Positions 28,197-35,131 of a DNA stretch of 35,131 nt are shown here, one piece after another; within the stretch, counting starts at the first letter, position 1; each line of letters begins with the position of its first letter. Origin of the DNA: Pseudomarimonas arenosa. GTDB lineage: Bacteria; Pseudomonadota; Gammaproteobacteria; Xanthomonadales; Xanthomonadaceae. Both the position numbers and the translations under genes were made by a program. The stretch covers positions 1-35,131 of the forward strand of contig NZ_JACYTR010000050.1 of the NCBI RefSeq assembly GCF_014841215.1. The letters are read 5' to 3'. A model generated the notes under the pieces. That model was not told the origin of the DNA. It saw only the letters and a list, made by a program, of their open reading frames with translations, and did no database searches.

Positions 28197-29180
28197 ATGC
28201 AATTCTTTGATCCCAAGTCCAATATCAATTTCATGGGCATCCGCCGCGTCACCGTGGCGGTGTCGCTTGCCTTGGTGCTGATTTCCATCATCTCGCTGGC
28301 AACCCGCGGCCTCAACTTAGCGCTTGATTTCACCGGTGGCACCCTGGTTGAAGTGCTGTACGAGGAGCCGATCGAGCAGCCGGCCGTGGTGGCAGCGCTG
28401 GAAGCGGCCGAGGTGAGCGGTGCCGTGGTGCAGCGCTTCAGCTCGAAGAACTTCTCGATTCGGCTGTCGCCGGAGTCGGTGGAAAAGCTGGCCGACGAGA
28501 GCGAAGTGTCGCTCGACGAATCCTCGCTGGATGGACGCAATGCCGCGGTCGGTCTGGAAGTGATCAAGGCACTGTCGGTCGGCGGCAACAAGGTCACCAT
28601 CAAACGCAGCGAGTTCGTTGGTCCGCAGGTCGGCAAGGAGCTGGCCTACAACGGTATCGTCGCAGTGTTCGTGGTGCTGACCGGCATCATGATCTACATC
28701 GCCATTCGCTTTGAATGGAAGTTCGCGGTGTCGGTGGTGGCCGGCGAGCTGCACGACGTCATCATCACGCTCGGCTTCTTCTCCCTGCTCGGCCTCGATT
28801 TCGACCTGACCGTGCTGGCGGCCATTCTGGCCGTCGACGGCTACTCGGTGAACGACAAGATTGTGGTGTTCGACCGTGTGCGCGAACTGTTCCGCTCGAC
28901 CCGCAAGACCTCGCCAGAAGAGGTTCTGAACATGTCGATCAATCAGACCTTGGCGCGTACCATCATGACCTCGCTGACCACCTTGTTGACCGTGGTCGCG
29001 CTGTATGTGTTCGGCGGTCCAGCCCTGCAGGGCTTCTCGCTGGCGCTGATCGTGGGTATCACCGTCGGCACCCTGAGCTCGATCTTCTTTGCCTCGCCGG
29101 TGCTGCTCAGCCTGGGCGTGACCAAGCAGGATCTGATGCCGAAGGCCAAGGACGAAGAAGCGCTGGCACGTCGGCCGTAA
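28197..29180 (+). CDS. secF: Protein translocase subunit SecF
   Basis: 327 residues, partner of SecD. Six membrane helices: one at residues about 15-37, then the periplasmic loop beginning ALDFTGGTLVEV, then five C-terminal helices with the family motif VDGYSVNDKIVVFDRVRE and RTIMTSLTTLLTVVALY. Start ATG 28197 has AGGGA about 8 nt upstream and lies 15 bp after secD. Last gene of the cluster, followed 20 bp later by an intrinsic terminator. Confidence 0.97.
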   Translation: MQFFDPKSNINFMGIRRVTVAVSLALVLISIISLATRGLNLALDFTGGTLVEVLYEEPIEQPAVVAALEAAEVSGAVVQRFSSKNFSIRLSPESVEKLADESEVSLDESSLDGRNAAVGLEVIKALSVGGNKVTIKRSEFVGPQVGKELAYNGIVAVFVVLTGIMIYIAIRFEWKFAVSVVAGELHDVIITLGFFSLLGLDFDLTVLAAILAVDGYSVNDKIVVFDRVRELFRSTRKTSPEEVLNMSINQTLARTIMTSLTTLLTVVALYVFGGPALQGFSLALIVGITVGTLSSIFFASPVLLSLGVTKQDLMPKAKDEEALARRP

Positions 29181-29200
29181 TCGAGGTTCACGTGGATAAG

Positions 29201-29230
29201 AAAAAGGCCGCCTTCGGGCGGCCTTTTTTT
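29201..29230. terminator. Intrinsic terminator after secF (bidirectional form)
   Basis: GGCCGCC (29206-29212), TTCG loop, GGCGGCC (29217-29223), then seven T; five A precede the stem. It is a textbook rho-independent terminator with a UUCG tetraloop, usable on both strands. Confidence 0.95.
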
Positions 29231-29233
29231 GTG

Positions 29234-29259
29234 TGCACGCCGGCCACTATTGGCGTGCA
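29234..29259. repeat. 8-bp perfect inverted repeat
   Basis: TGCACGCC (29234-29241) is inverted as GGCGTGCA (29252-29259) with a 10-nt loop, directly after the secF terminator. Confidence 0.6.
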
Positions 29260-29486
29260 GGATTTGCACCTCTTGAAGGGGGGCTGTTGGTCAACGCCAG
29301 GACAGATGCCAGGGACCGAGAATGCGCAGGATCGATCTGCACGCTTGTGGCTCTGGTAGTTGCTGACCGCAGAAACCCGATGCGAACTCTCGACCCGAAA
29401 CGGACGATGCCTGCCTTGTTCGCACTGAGAGACAGCCCGAAGGGCGGATGAGAGTCCGAGGGCTGCAGCGATGGAATCGCCTTGAC

Positions 29487-29594
29487 GCACCCTGAGTTTG
29501 TCGAAGGGTGCCTTACCGAAGCGAGCCCTGAAGGTGCCCACGTGAGCATTGAGGTTGCAATGCTGGTCGGCTGGCTTCGACAAGCTCAGCCAGC
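29487..29594. repeat. Pair of inverted CTGAG-TTGTCGAAG palindromes
   Basis: Unit 1: GCACCCT/AGGGTGC arms (29487-29493, 29505-29511) around TGAG-TTTGTCG. Unit 2: GCTGGCT/AGCCAGC arms (29570-29576, 29588-29594) around TTCGACAAGCTC. The cores are reverse complements of one another with one base changed, so the two units face each other. A looser relative (GTTCGACAGGCTCA) appears near 34877. Confidence 0.65.
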
Positions 29595-29616
29595 GTGGCG
29601 GCGACCCGAAGCGGCT

Positions 29617-29774
29617 CCCCTACCCAGGAACCTCGCTATGCGAGGCCCCTGTGCAGGCAAAGATCGGCTCCCTAACCCCACCCCGGCCCTCGCCGAACAT
29701 CGGGGAGGGAGTTCCGGGGCACCAGCCGGCGCGCGTTGTCAGTGCGCATCGATCTCTCCCCGTGGGAGAGGGGC
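29617..29774 (+). repeat. 160-bp dispersed intergenic repeat, copy B
   Basis: Same element as 16638-16797, 13 kb away and in the same orientation. Beyond its right end, GGGGTGAGGG (near 29779) is the inverse of CCCTCACCCC left of copy A, suggesting short terminal inverted repeats in the ancestral element. It lacks copy A's T-run. Confidence 0.75.
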
Positions 29775-30007
29775 CGGGGGTGAGGGCAGGGTGTCGTCAA
29801 CGTTTGGTTGCAACCACACCCACGGCGTATTCGTACCCTCATCGGCCCTTCGCGCACCTTCTCCCACAGGAAGAAAGGAACAGCCCTGACAGCCCGCTCC
29901 TGGCCGTCTCCGGAAGCGGAGCCAGATTCGCCTGGTGGGTTGATCAACCACAGTGGCGCGAGACGCAGCGAACCGCCGGGGGGCCGCTTGCGACGTGGCG
30001 CCACCGA

Positions 30008-30829
30008 TCAGTCGAACGCCGTCGCGTACCCGCTTTGCACCATGGCCCGACTCAAGGGGTCGCTGAGCTTGATGTTGCTGGCGATCAGCTGGCCGGCATC
30101 GAGCAGCTTGTCGCCGCCGCCGCGGAAGTCGCAGCAGCGACCTCCGGCCTCGCGCACCAGCAGCATGCCGGCGGCGATATCCCAGGGTTTCACTCCCGCT
30201 TCGAAGTAGGCATCGGCGCGGCCGGCGGCGACATAGGCCAGGTCCAGCGCGGCTGAGCCGGTACGGCGGATGTCTTCGGCCTCGGCTTCGGTGAGCAGTT
30301 GTTCGATCACTTTCAGCTGCGCGCCCAGACGCTTGCGTTCGCGCGGCGGAAAGCCGGTGATCAGCATGGCGCCGCTCAGTTCAGTGCGCTGGGTAACGCG
30401 GATGCGGCGCTCGTTGAGAAAGGCGCCACTGCCTTTGGAGGCGTGGAAGATCTCATTGCGCAAGGGGTCGTAGACCACACCATGGATTGGTTCGTCGCGA
30501 TCGAGCAGGGCAATCGACACACAGTAGTGGCCGATGCCGTGCAGGAAGTTGCTGGTGCCATCGAGCGGGTCGATCACCCAGGTGAAACGGCTGTTGCCCT
30601 GCTTGCCGCTTTCTTCGCCCAGGAAGGCGTGATCAGGAAAGGCGCGCTTCAACTCGCGTATGATCTCGCGCTCGGCCTGGGCGTCGACTTCGCTGGCGAA
30701 GTCGTGCTTGGCTTTTTCGACCACATTGAGACCTTCGACGCGACCAATCTGGCGCACGATGAGGTTGCCGGCCTGGCGGGCGGCCTTGATCATGACGGTG
30801 ACCGCAGGCTTTTGCATCCGAAGGTCCAT
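30008..30829 (-). CDS. suhB: Inositol-1-monophosphatase family protein SuhB
   Basis: 273 residues. Mg-dependent phosphatase fold: [17 protein letters not shown] and [16 protein letters not shown] carry the metal-binding Glu and Asp residues. Length fits E. coli SuhB (267). In enterobacteria SuhB also works with Nus factors in rRNA transcription antitermination; whether that applies here cannot be seen. The start is ATG 30829; ATG 30817 four codons later ([18 protein letters not shown]) matches typical starts equally well. Divergent from trmJ, an arrangement shared with other gammaproteobacteria. Confidence 0.95.
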   Translation of the reverse strand: MDLRMQKPAVTVMIKAARQAGNLIVRQIGRVEGLNVVEKAKHDFASEVDAQAEREIIRELKRAFPDHAFLGEESGKQGNSRFTWVIDPLDGTSNFLHGIGHYCVSIALLDRDEPIHGVVYDPLRNEIFHASKGSGAFLNERRIRVTQRTELSGAMLITGFPPRERKRLGAQLKVIEQLLTEAEAEDIRRTGSAALDLAYVAAGRADAYFEAGVKPWDIAAGMLLVREAGGRCCDFRGGGDKLLDAGQLIASNIKLSDPLSRAMVQSGYATAFD

Positions 30830-30850
30830 GGGTTGGCTGTGAGAGAACCA

Positions 30851-30869
30851 ACGCCGCTTGCAGCGGCGT
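30851..30869. promoter_or_regulatory. Perfect hairpin in the suhB-trmJ divergent spacer
   Basis: ACGCCGCT (30851-30858) and AGCGGCGT (30862-30869) pair perfectly around TGC in a 63-bp spacer. It would be in the 5' leader of either gene or an operator for both. Confidence 0.45.
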
Positions 30870-30892
30870 CAAACGACCGGAAAGTTTAGCAG

Positions 30893-31678
30893 ATGACAGC
30901 AGCTTCGCTGGAAAATGCCGCGTTGACCGACAGCCTGCGTTTTGTTTTGGTGGGTACGTCACACCCTGGGAACATCGGCAGCGCGGCCCGGGCGATGAAA
31001 ACCATGGGGTTGCAGCACCTGCAGCTGGCGGCCTGCGAGTGCGATCCGTTCGCTGGTGAAGCCAAGGCAATGGCGTCGGGAGCCGAAGATCTGATCAATG
31101 CCGCACCGCAGTGGCCGAGCCTGGCCGATGCAGTGGCCGACAGCAGCCTGGTGGTGGGCACCACCGCCAGGGTGCGCCACGTGCGGATGCCGGAATGGTC
31201 GCCGCGGCAGGCGGCGGCTGAGATGCTGGCCGAGCTGCGGCGCGGCGGTCGAGTGTCCCTGGTGTTCGGCCGCGAACGGACCGGCCTCAGCAACGATGAG
31301 CTGCAGCTTTGTCACGCCGCCGTGCATATTCCCACTTCGACCGACTTTTCCTCGCTGAATCTTGCCGCGGCGGTGCAGGTACTGGCCTATGAGCTGCGTT
31401 GTGCGCTACTCGAGTCGTTGCAGCCGCGCAATGACAGCGCGTCGGATGAAGACAGCGACACCCCCGCCGAGCATGCTCAGATCGAACGCTTCTTCGACCA
31501 CCTCGACCGCGCTCTGCATGCGATCGATTTCCACAAGGGACGCTCGCCAGTGACGGTGATGCGGCGGTTGCGCAGATTGTTTCTGAAAGCGCGCCCAAGC
31601 GAGCGCGAATTGCGCATACTGCATGGCATCCTCGCCGATGCGGAACGGATGGCTGGATTGGCACAACAGGACCGCTGA
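30893..31678 (+). CDS. trmJ: tRNA (cytidine/uridine-32-2'-O)-methyltransferase TrmJ
   Basis: 261-residue SPOUT methyltransferase that 2'-O-methylates position 32 of tRNA anticodon loops. Family segments: LVGTSHPGNIGSAARAMKTMGL, GTTARVRHVRMP, VSLVFGRERTGLSNDEL and IPTSTDFSSLNLAAAVQVLAYEL, the last three forming the trefoil-knot SAM site. Length is near E. coli TrmJ (246). Adjacent to suhB, as in relatives. The PhnD-like gene begins 6 bp after its stop, so read-through into the c-di-GMP pair is possible. Confidence 0.95.
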   Translation: MTAASLENAALTDSLRFVLVGTSHPGNIGSAARAMKTMGLQHLQLAACECDPFAGEAKAMASGAEDLINAAPQWPSLADAVADSSLVVGTTARVRHVRMPEWSPRQAAAEMLAELRRGGRVSLVFGRERTGLSNDELQLCHAAVHIPTSTDFSSLNLAAAVQVLAYELRCALLESLQPRNDSASDEDSDTPAEHAQIERFFDHLDRALHAIDFHKGRSPVTVMRRLRRLFLKARPSERELRILHGILADAERMAGLAQQDR

Positions 31679-31683
31679 TCATC

Positions 31684-32637
31684 GTGACTGCAGCGTTACA
31701 GCTTCGAGTCGTCCGCGCCGCGGCCAGTTGGCTGTTGGCGCTGCTATTCCTTTCTTCGCCGATGCCGGCGATTGCCAGCAATGCTGAGGTGGCCGAAGGC
31801 CATACCCTGGTGTTGGGGCGAATCAGCGATGACCCGAAGCGCCACTACGATCAGCTCAAGGCCTTGCTTGAGTATGTGGTGCCGCGGATGAATGATCTTG
31901 GCGTGCGCCGCGGCCGCGTGCTCATGGCTTCCGACGTGCAGCAGATGGCCAGCTATCTACGCCGCGGACGAGTCGACTGGGTGACCGAGACGGCCACCAC
32001 CGGCATGTTGCTGGCCGAGCGCACCGGTGCCCAGCCCTTGGTGATCACCGAACGCGATGCGGCGCCCTTGTATCGCAGCGTCATCTTCGTTCGACGTGAC
32101 AGTGGCATCGAATCCTTGCAGGAGCTGCGCGGCCACACCATCGCCTTCCAGAACCGCAACTCCACCAGTGCCTACTACGCGCCAGCGGCCGCGCTGTTGG
32201 AAGCGGGTCTGCGTCTGGAAATTCTGCTGTCGCCGCGCGATCTGCCAGCGGCGGATGTGGTGGGCTACGTGTTTGCCGAGTCGGAGTCGAATATTGCTGC
32301 CTGGGTGCACAAGCGGCTGGTGATCGCTGGCTCGTTCAGCAACCTCGATTGGCAGAATCCGCGTCGCCTGCCACCGCTGTTTCAGCGCGACCTCAAGGTG
32401 ATTCACACCACGGAGCCCTACCCTCGCGGGGTGGAGATCACCCGCGCTGACATGCCGAGGGCTTGGGTCGAGCGCTTGCGCAAACTGCTGGTTCAGGCAG
32501 CCGATGATCCGCAAGCCGAGGAACACCTCAAGCGATTCTTCGGTACCAACCGGTTCTTGCCGATCGATGACGAGTTCCAGCGCGCCTTGCAGCAGACAGC
32601 GCAGGCGGCAGCGCGGGTGAAGGCGGTGATCGAATGA
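31684..32637 (+). CDS. PhnD-like periplasmic substrate-binding protein
   Basis: 317 residues. Signal peptide about 1-31 (hydrophobic run then PAIAS). The mature protein resembles the PhnD/phosphonate-phosphite binding family: LVLGRISDDPKRHYDQLKALLEYV at the start, WVTETATTGMLLAERTGAQPL, and ELRGHTIAFQNRNSTSAYYAP, where PhnD proteins bind the oxyanion with Ser/Thr backbone groups. No ABC permease or ATPase gene flanks it. Instead it overlaps the GGDEF-EAL gene by ATGA (32634-32637), so a sensory role is more likely than transport. GTG start at 31684 without a clear ribosome site, suggesting coupling to trmJ translation. Confidence 0.85.
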   Translation: MTAALQLRVVRAAASWLLALLFLSSPMPAIASNAEVAEGHTLVLGRISDDPKRHYDQLKALLEYVVPRMNDLGVRRGRVLMASDVQQMASYLRRGRVDWVTETATTGMLLAERTGAQPLVITERDAAPLYRSVIFVRRDSGIESLQELRGHTIAFQNRNSTSAYYAPAAALLEAGLRLEILLSPRDLPAADVVGYVFAESESNIAAWVHKRLVIAGSFSNLDWQNPRRLPPLFQRDLKVIHTTEPYPRGVEITRADMPRAWVERLRKLLVQAADDPQAEEHLKRFFGTNRFLPIDDEFQRALQQTAQAAARVKAVIE

Positions 32638-34805
32638 GTGTCGAGCACGGCCCGAGGCGCGCGCCGGCGCTGCGACTGGCCGGCTGGACCTTGTTGCTGG
32701 CCACCCTGGCCATGGGGACCGTGCTGCTGAGCTTCTGGTTCGGCGTTCGCGAGCAGGCCAACGCACAGCAGGGCCTGAGCGCGCTCAGTGTCGAGGCGAT
32801 CCGCACCATGGCCAGCACCGGCGTGCGCAAGCGCGGTGAATCGATTGCGCGCATGTTGGCCGAGACCTTGACCAATCCGCTGTACTACTTCGATCTGTCC
32901 AGAATCGGCGAAGTGGTCGGTTCGGCGCAGAAACTGCCTGATGTGAGTTACGTGCTGGTATTCGATGACGCCGGTCTGATCGTGCATGATGGCTCCAGCG
33001 ATATCGCCACCTTTGGCCAGCCAATGAACGATCCGTTTGGACGGGAAGCCGCGGCTGCGCTGAATTTGCAGAGTTTTAGCGGTGACGACCAGGTCGATGT
33101 AGTGATGCCGATGTACATCGGTGATCAGCGCATCGGCGGCGTTCGCGTCGGCATGTCGCTGCAGTCGGCGCGTGAGTTTGAGCTGGCCGCCAGCGCTGAT
33201 CTGGGGCAGCGACTGGCCTCCCAGCGCGAGCAGGGCTTCCGTCGTCTGGCCCTGCTGTTCCTGGCCCTGGCCGCGGCGGCCGGTGCCTTGGTGCTGATTG
33301 TGAGCCGCGGCCTGGTCGGGCCGATCCGGCGTCTGGCCGCCGCCGCCCAGCAGGTTGCCGCGGGCGACTACAGCCTTAGCCTGCCGTTGCATCGTCGCGA
33401 CGAGCTCGGTGAACTGCAGCGCGCTTTCCGCACCATGGCCGACAGCATCAGTCGTCATGAGCAGGAGATTCTTCGGCTGGCCTATACCGATTCGTTGACC
33501 GGCCTGGCCAATCGTCTGGCCTTTCGCGAGCGCCTCGACCAGCGTCTGGTCAGCGCGCGGGCGCAAGGGCAGAGCTTGGCGCTGCTGTTCATTGATCTCG
33601 ACGACTTCAAGCGGGTCAACGATTCGCTGGGTCATGATGCTGGCGATCAGGTGCTGGAGCAGGTCGCTTCGCGACTGCGACAGCGCCTCGCGGCCCTGGA
33701 CGAAACCGAGCCTTTGCTGGCGCGTCTGGGTGGCGATGAATTCGTCATCCTGTTCAGTGCCGGAGACACCGTGCGTGATCGTGCAAGACAGCTGGCGGAA
33801 ACCCTGCTCAGCGAACTGCAGCGGCCGTTTCTGGCGGGCGGAGGACAGGCCTTTCTCGGTGCCTCGATCGGCATCACCCTGTATCCCAATGACGCCGGTG
33901 ACGCCCGCGCTCTGCTCAAGGCCGGCGATCTGGCGATGTATCAGGCCAAGCTGGCCGGCAAGAATTGCCTGCGCTTCTTCCAATCGACCATGGATCATCA
34001 GGCGGTCAAGGATGCGCGGCTCGAGGCTGAACTGCGCGGTGCCTGGGAGCGCGGCGAGATCAGCGTCAATTACCAGCCGATTCTTGATGTGGCCAATCGC
34101 CGTCTGGTCGGTGCGGAAGCCCTGCTGCGTTGGGTTCATCCACGGCTGGGCGTGGTCGAGCCCAGTGCTTTTGTGGCGATCGCAGAACGCTGCGGGGTGA
34201 TCGAAGAACTGGGGCGCGAAGTGCTGGTGGCCGCCTGCTGCGAGGCCAAGCTGTGGTTGCAGGACAACCCCAAACTGTTTGTTGCGGTCAATGTCTCACC
34301 GGTGCAGCTGCGCAAGTCGAATTTCTGTGATCAGGTGGCAGAAGCGCTTGGTAGCTCAGGCCTGCCACCATCGGCCCTGCATCTGGAGATCACCGAAACG
34401 GCAGTGCTGGGCGAAGAGGCCCAGGCGGCAGTGCTGGTTACGCGGTTGCGGGAGCTGGGTGTTCAGATCTGGCTGGATGACTTCGGTACTGGCTTCTCCG
34501 GCCTGACGCAACTGCGTCAGGTGCCGATCGATGGTGTCAAGATCGATCGCAGTTTCGTCGCCGAATTGCCGGCTGCCGGCGATGATCTGGCGCTCACCGG
34601 GGCAATCATCAGTCTGGCGCATTCGCTGGGGCTCGGCGTGGTTGCCGAAGGCGTGGAGACCGAGGCGCAGTTCGACTGGCTGCGCGAGCGCGGCTGCGAC
34701 CAGGCGCAGGGCTTCTGGTTGGGGCGGCCGCTGAACGGCGAAGAATTTTCCGCACGCTTCCTCGGCGAGCAGCCGAGCATCAGCTGGGGGCGCAGCAGCG
34801 CCTGA
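32634..34805 (+). CDS. Membrane HAMP-GGDEF-EAL cyclic-di-GMP protein
   Basis: 723 residues. Membrane helix about 14-36, periplasmic sensor about 38-200, second helix about 204-224, HAMP domain about 225-277, GGDEF domain about 285-450, EAL domain about 460-715. The cyclase motif RLGGDEF (366-370) is intact, but no RxxD I-site precedes it. The phosphodiesterase side is also intact by motif: EALLRW (495-500), NVSPVQLR, EITETAVL, DDFGTGFSGL, DGVKIDRSFV, AEGVE and GFWLGRPL. Both activities are therefore possible, and the sensor would set the balance. Translational overlap with the PhnD-like protein suggests that protein is its ligand-binding partner. Confidence 0.93.
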   Translation: MSVEHGPRRAPALRLAGWTLLLATLAMGTVLLSFWFGVREQANAQQGLSALSVEAIRTMASTGVRKRGESIARMLAETLTNPLYYFDLSRIGEVVGSAQKLPDVSYVLVFDDAGLIVHDGSSDIATFGQPMNDPFGREAAAALNLQSFSGDDQVDVVMPMYIGDQRIGGVRVGMSLQSAREFELAASADLGQRLASQREQGFRRLALLFLALAAAAGALVLIVSRGLVGPIRRLAAAAQQVAAGDYSLSLPLHRRDELGELQRAFRTMADSISRHEQEILRLAYTDSLTGLANRLAFRERLDQRLVSARAQGQSLALLFIDLDDFKRVNDSLGHDAGDQVLEQVASRLRQRLAALDETEPLLARLGGDEFVILFSAGDTVRDRARQLAETLLSELQRPFLAGGGQAFLGASIGITLYPNDAGDARALLKAGDLAMYQAKLAGKNCLRFFQSTMDHQAVKDARLEAELRGAWERGEISVNYQPILDVANRRLVGAEALLRWVHPRLGVVEPSAFVAIAERCGVIEELGREVLVAACCEAKLWLQDNPKLFVAVNVSPVQLRKSNFCDQVAEALGSSGLPPSALHLEITETAVLGEEAQAAVLVTRLRELGVQIWLDDFGTGFSGLTQLRQVPIDGVKIDRSFVAELPAAGDDLALTGAIISLAHSLGLGVVAEGVETEAQFDWLRERGCDQAQGFWLGRPLNGEEFSARFLGEQPSISWGRSSA

Positions 34806-35131
34806 GCCGACGCATCGATTCGGCAAGGGGAAGTCTGAACATCCTGTTCAACTTCAAGTTCCGCGCCTCCTGTACTGTTCGACAGGCTCACGGCATGTCC
34901 GCCTGCGCGAAAGATCCGGCAATTCCAAGCGGGGCGAGAGTTTCGACCGATGGTGTTGAGATAACAGAGTGTTCGCGATCTTTCGGCGCTGGCACGGCCC
35001 TCATTCGACCGCTGCGCGGCTACGCAGGGCATTCGCCCTGAGGTCCTTTGCGCCGATTGCCGCGTTGTTCGGCTGCTACGCAGCAACGGCTACTTCGTAG
35101 CCTGCGCCTTCGCTACGCTCGGTCGGCTGCT
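34806..35131. other. Non-coding right edge with short hairpins
   Basis: No gene supported. An imperfect dyad lies at 34830-34855 (GAAGT..GAACA / TGTTC..ACTTC), 25 bp past the GGDEF-EAL stop. Perfect small hairpins occur at 35025-35040 (CAGGGC/GCCCTG), 35072-35084 (GCTGC/GCAGC) and 35088-35102 (GGCTAC/GTAGCC). None has a T-run. Confidence 0.55.

Larger units (their letters stand above)
29231..30007. other. 777-bp repeat-rich non-coding region
   Basis: No gene supported. It is assembled from intergenic repeats: an inverted repeat at 29234-29259, two inverted TTGTCGAAG-type palindromes (29487-29511 and 29570-29594), dispersed repeat copy B (29617-29774), and a weaker repeat-like patch near 29836-29880. 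Short open frames on both strands have compositions that follow the repeats. Confidence 0.7.

Noticed and set aside
29188-29583. Possible small minus-strand gene after secF
   Set aside because: The frame runs through the secF terminator and palindromic repeats, with no ribosome site or domain.
32493-34139. 548-codon open frame antisense to the GGDEF-EAL gene
   Set aside because: The sense strand encodes every conserved GGDEF and EAL motif. The antisense product is Gln/His/Arg-rich low-complexity sequence typical of mirror frames in high-GC genes.
34517-35086. Minus-strand frame at the right end
   Set aside because: More than half is antisense to the EAL domain; the rest is short-hairpin non-coding DNA.

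Overview
The window is an ordinary chromosomal stretch of a high-GC gammaproteobacterium. It probably comes from the Lysobacterales (Xanthomonadales), in or near Rhodanobacteraceae/Lysobacteraceae. That placement is inferred from protein style, the gene orders queA-tgt-yajC-secD-secF, serA next to a D-2-hydroxyglutarate dehydrogenase, and suhB facing trmJ, plus abundant GC-rich intergenic palindromes. I see no rRNA, tRNA, insertion sequence, phage module or CRISPR array.

Layout. 1-165: palindromic intergenic DNA. 166-3190 (minus): dxs (isoprenoid precursors) behind a protein with a degenerate receiver-like domain. 3404-5019 (plus): two unrecognised exported or membrane-anchored proteins in DNA that looks lower in GC, the best candidate for an acquired patch. 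5016-8642 (minus): HNH nuclease, GNAT acetyltransferase, acyl-CoA dehydrogenase and a LEA-like lipoprotein. 8748-11054 (plus): two consecutive diguanylate cyclases. 11051-13822: serA and a divergent FAD-linked D-2-hydroxyglutarate dehydrogenase, a known metabolic couple. 14037-16439 (plus): PadR regulator with an upstream perfect palindrome, a HAAS/DUF1700 membrane protein, and a PhoX-like phosphatase. 16815-21655: a secreted subtilisin-like protease divergent from a large membrane-bound winged-helix regulator; the spacer holds a tandem 11-bp direct repeat that could be an operator. 21834-23336 (minus): class III aminotransferase. 23631-29180 (plus): queA-tgt-yajC-secD-secF, closed by a textbook intrinsic terminator. 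29231-30007: repeat-rich non-coding DNA. 30008-31678: suhB and trmJ, divergent. 31684-34805 (plus): a PhnD-like periplasmic binding protein overlapping a membrane GGDEF-EAL protein. The right end, 34806-35131, has no gene I can support.

Themes. Three GGDEF proteins make cyclic-di-GMP signalling the most represented regulatory theme. The strongest candidate for an undescribed system is the PhnD-like/GGDEF-EAL pair, which has no ABC permease or ATPase next to it and resembles the NspS-MbaA principle of a periplasmic binding protein feeding a c-di-GMP enzyme. Second is the protease/one-component-regulator pair with its 11-bp tandem repeat. At the DNA level there are a 160-bp dispersed repeat in two copies 13 kb apart, a 21-bp palindromic element at two gene ends 22 kb apart, and convergent gene pairs whose stop codons share one CTAG.
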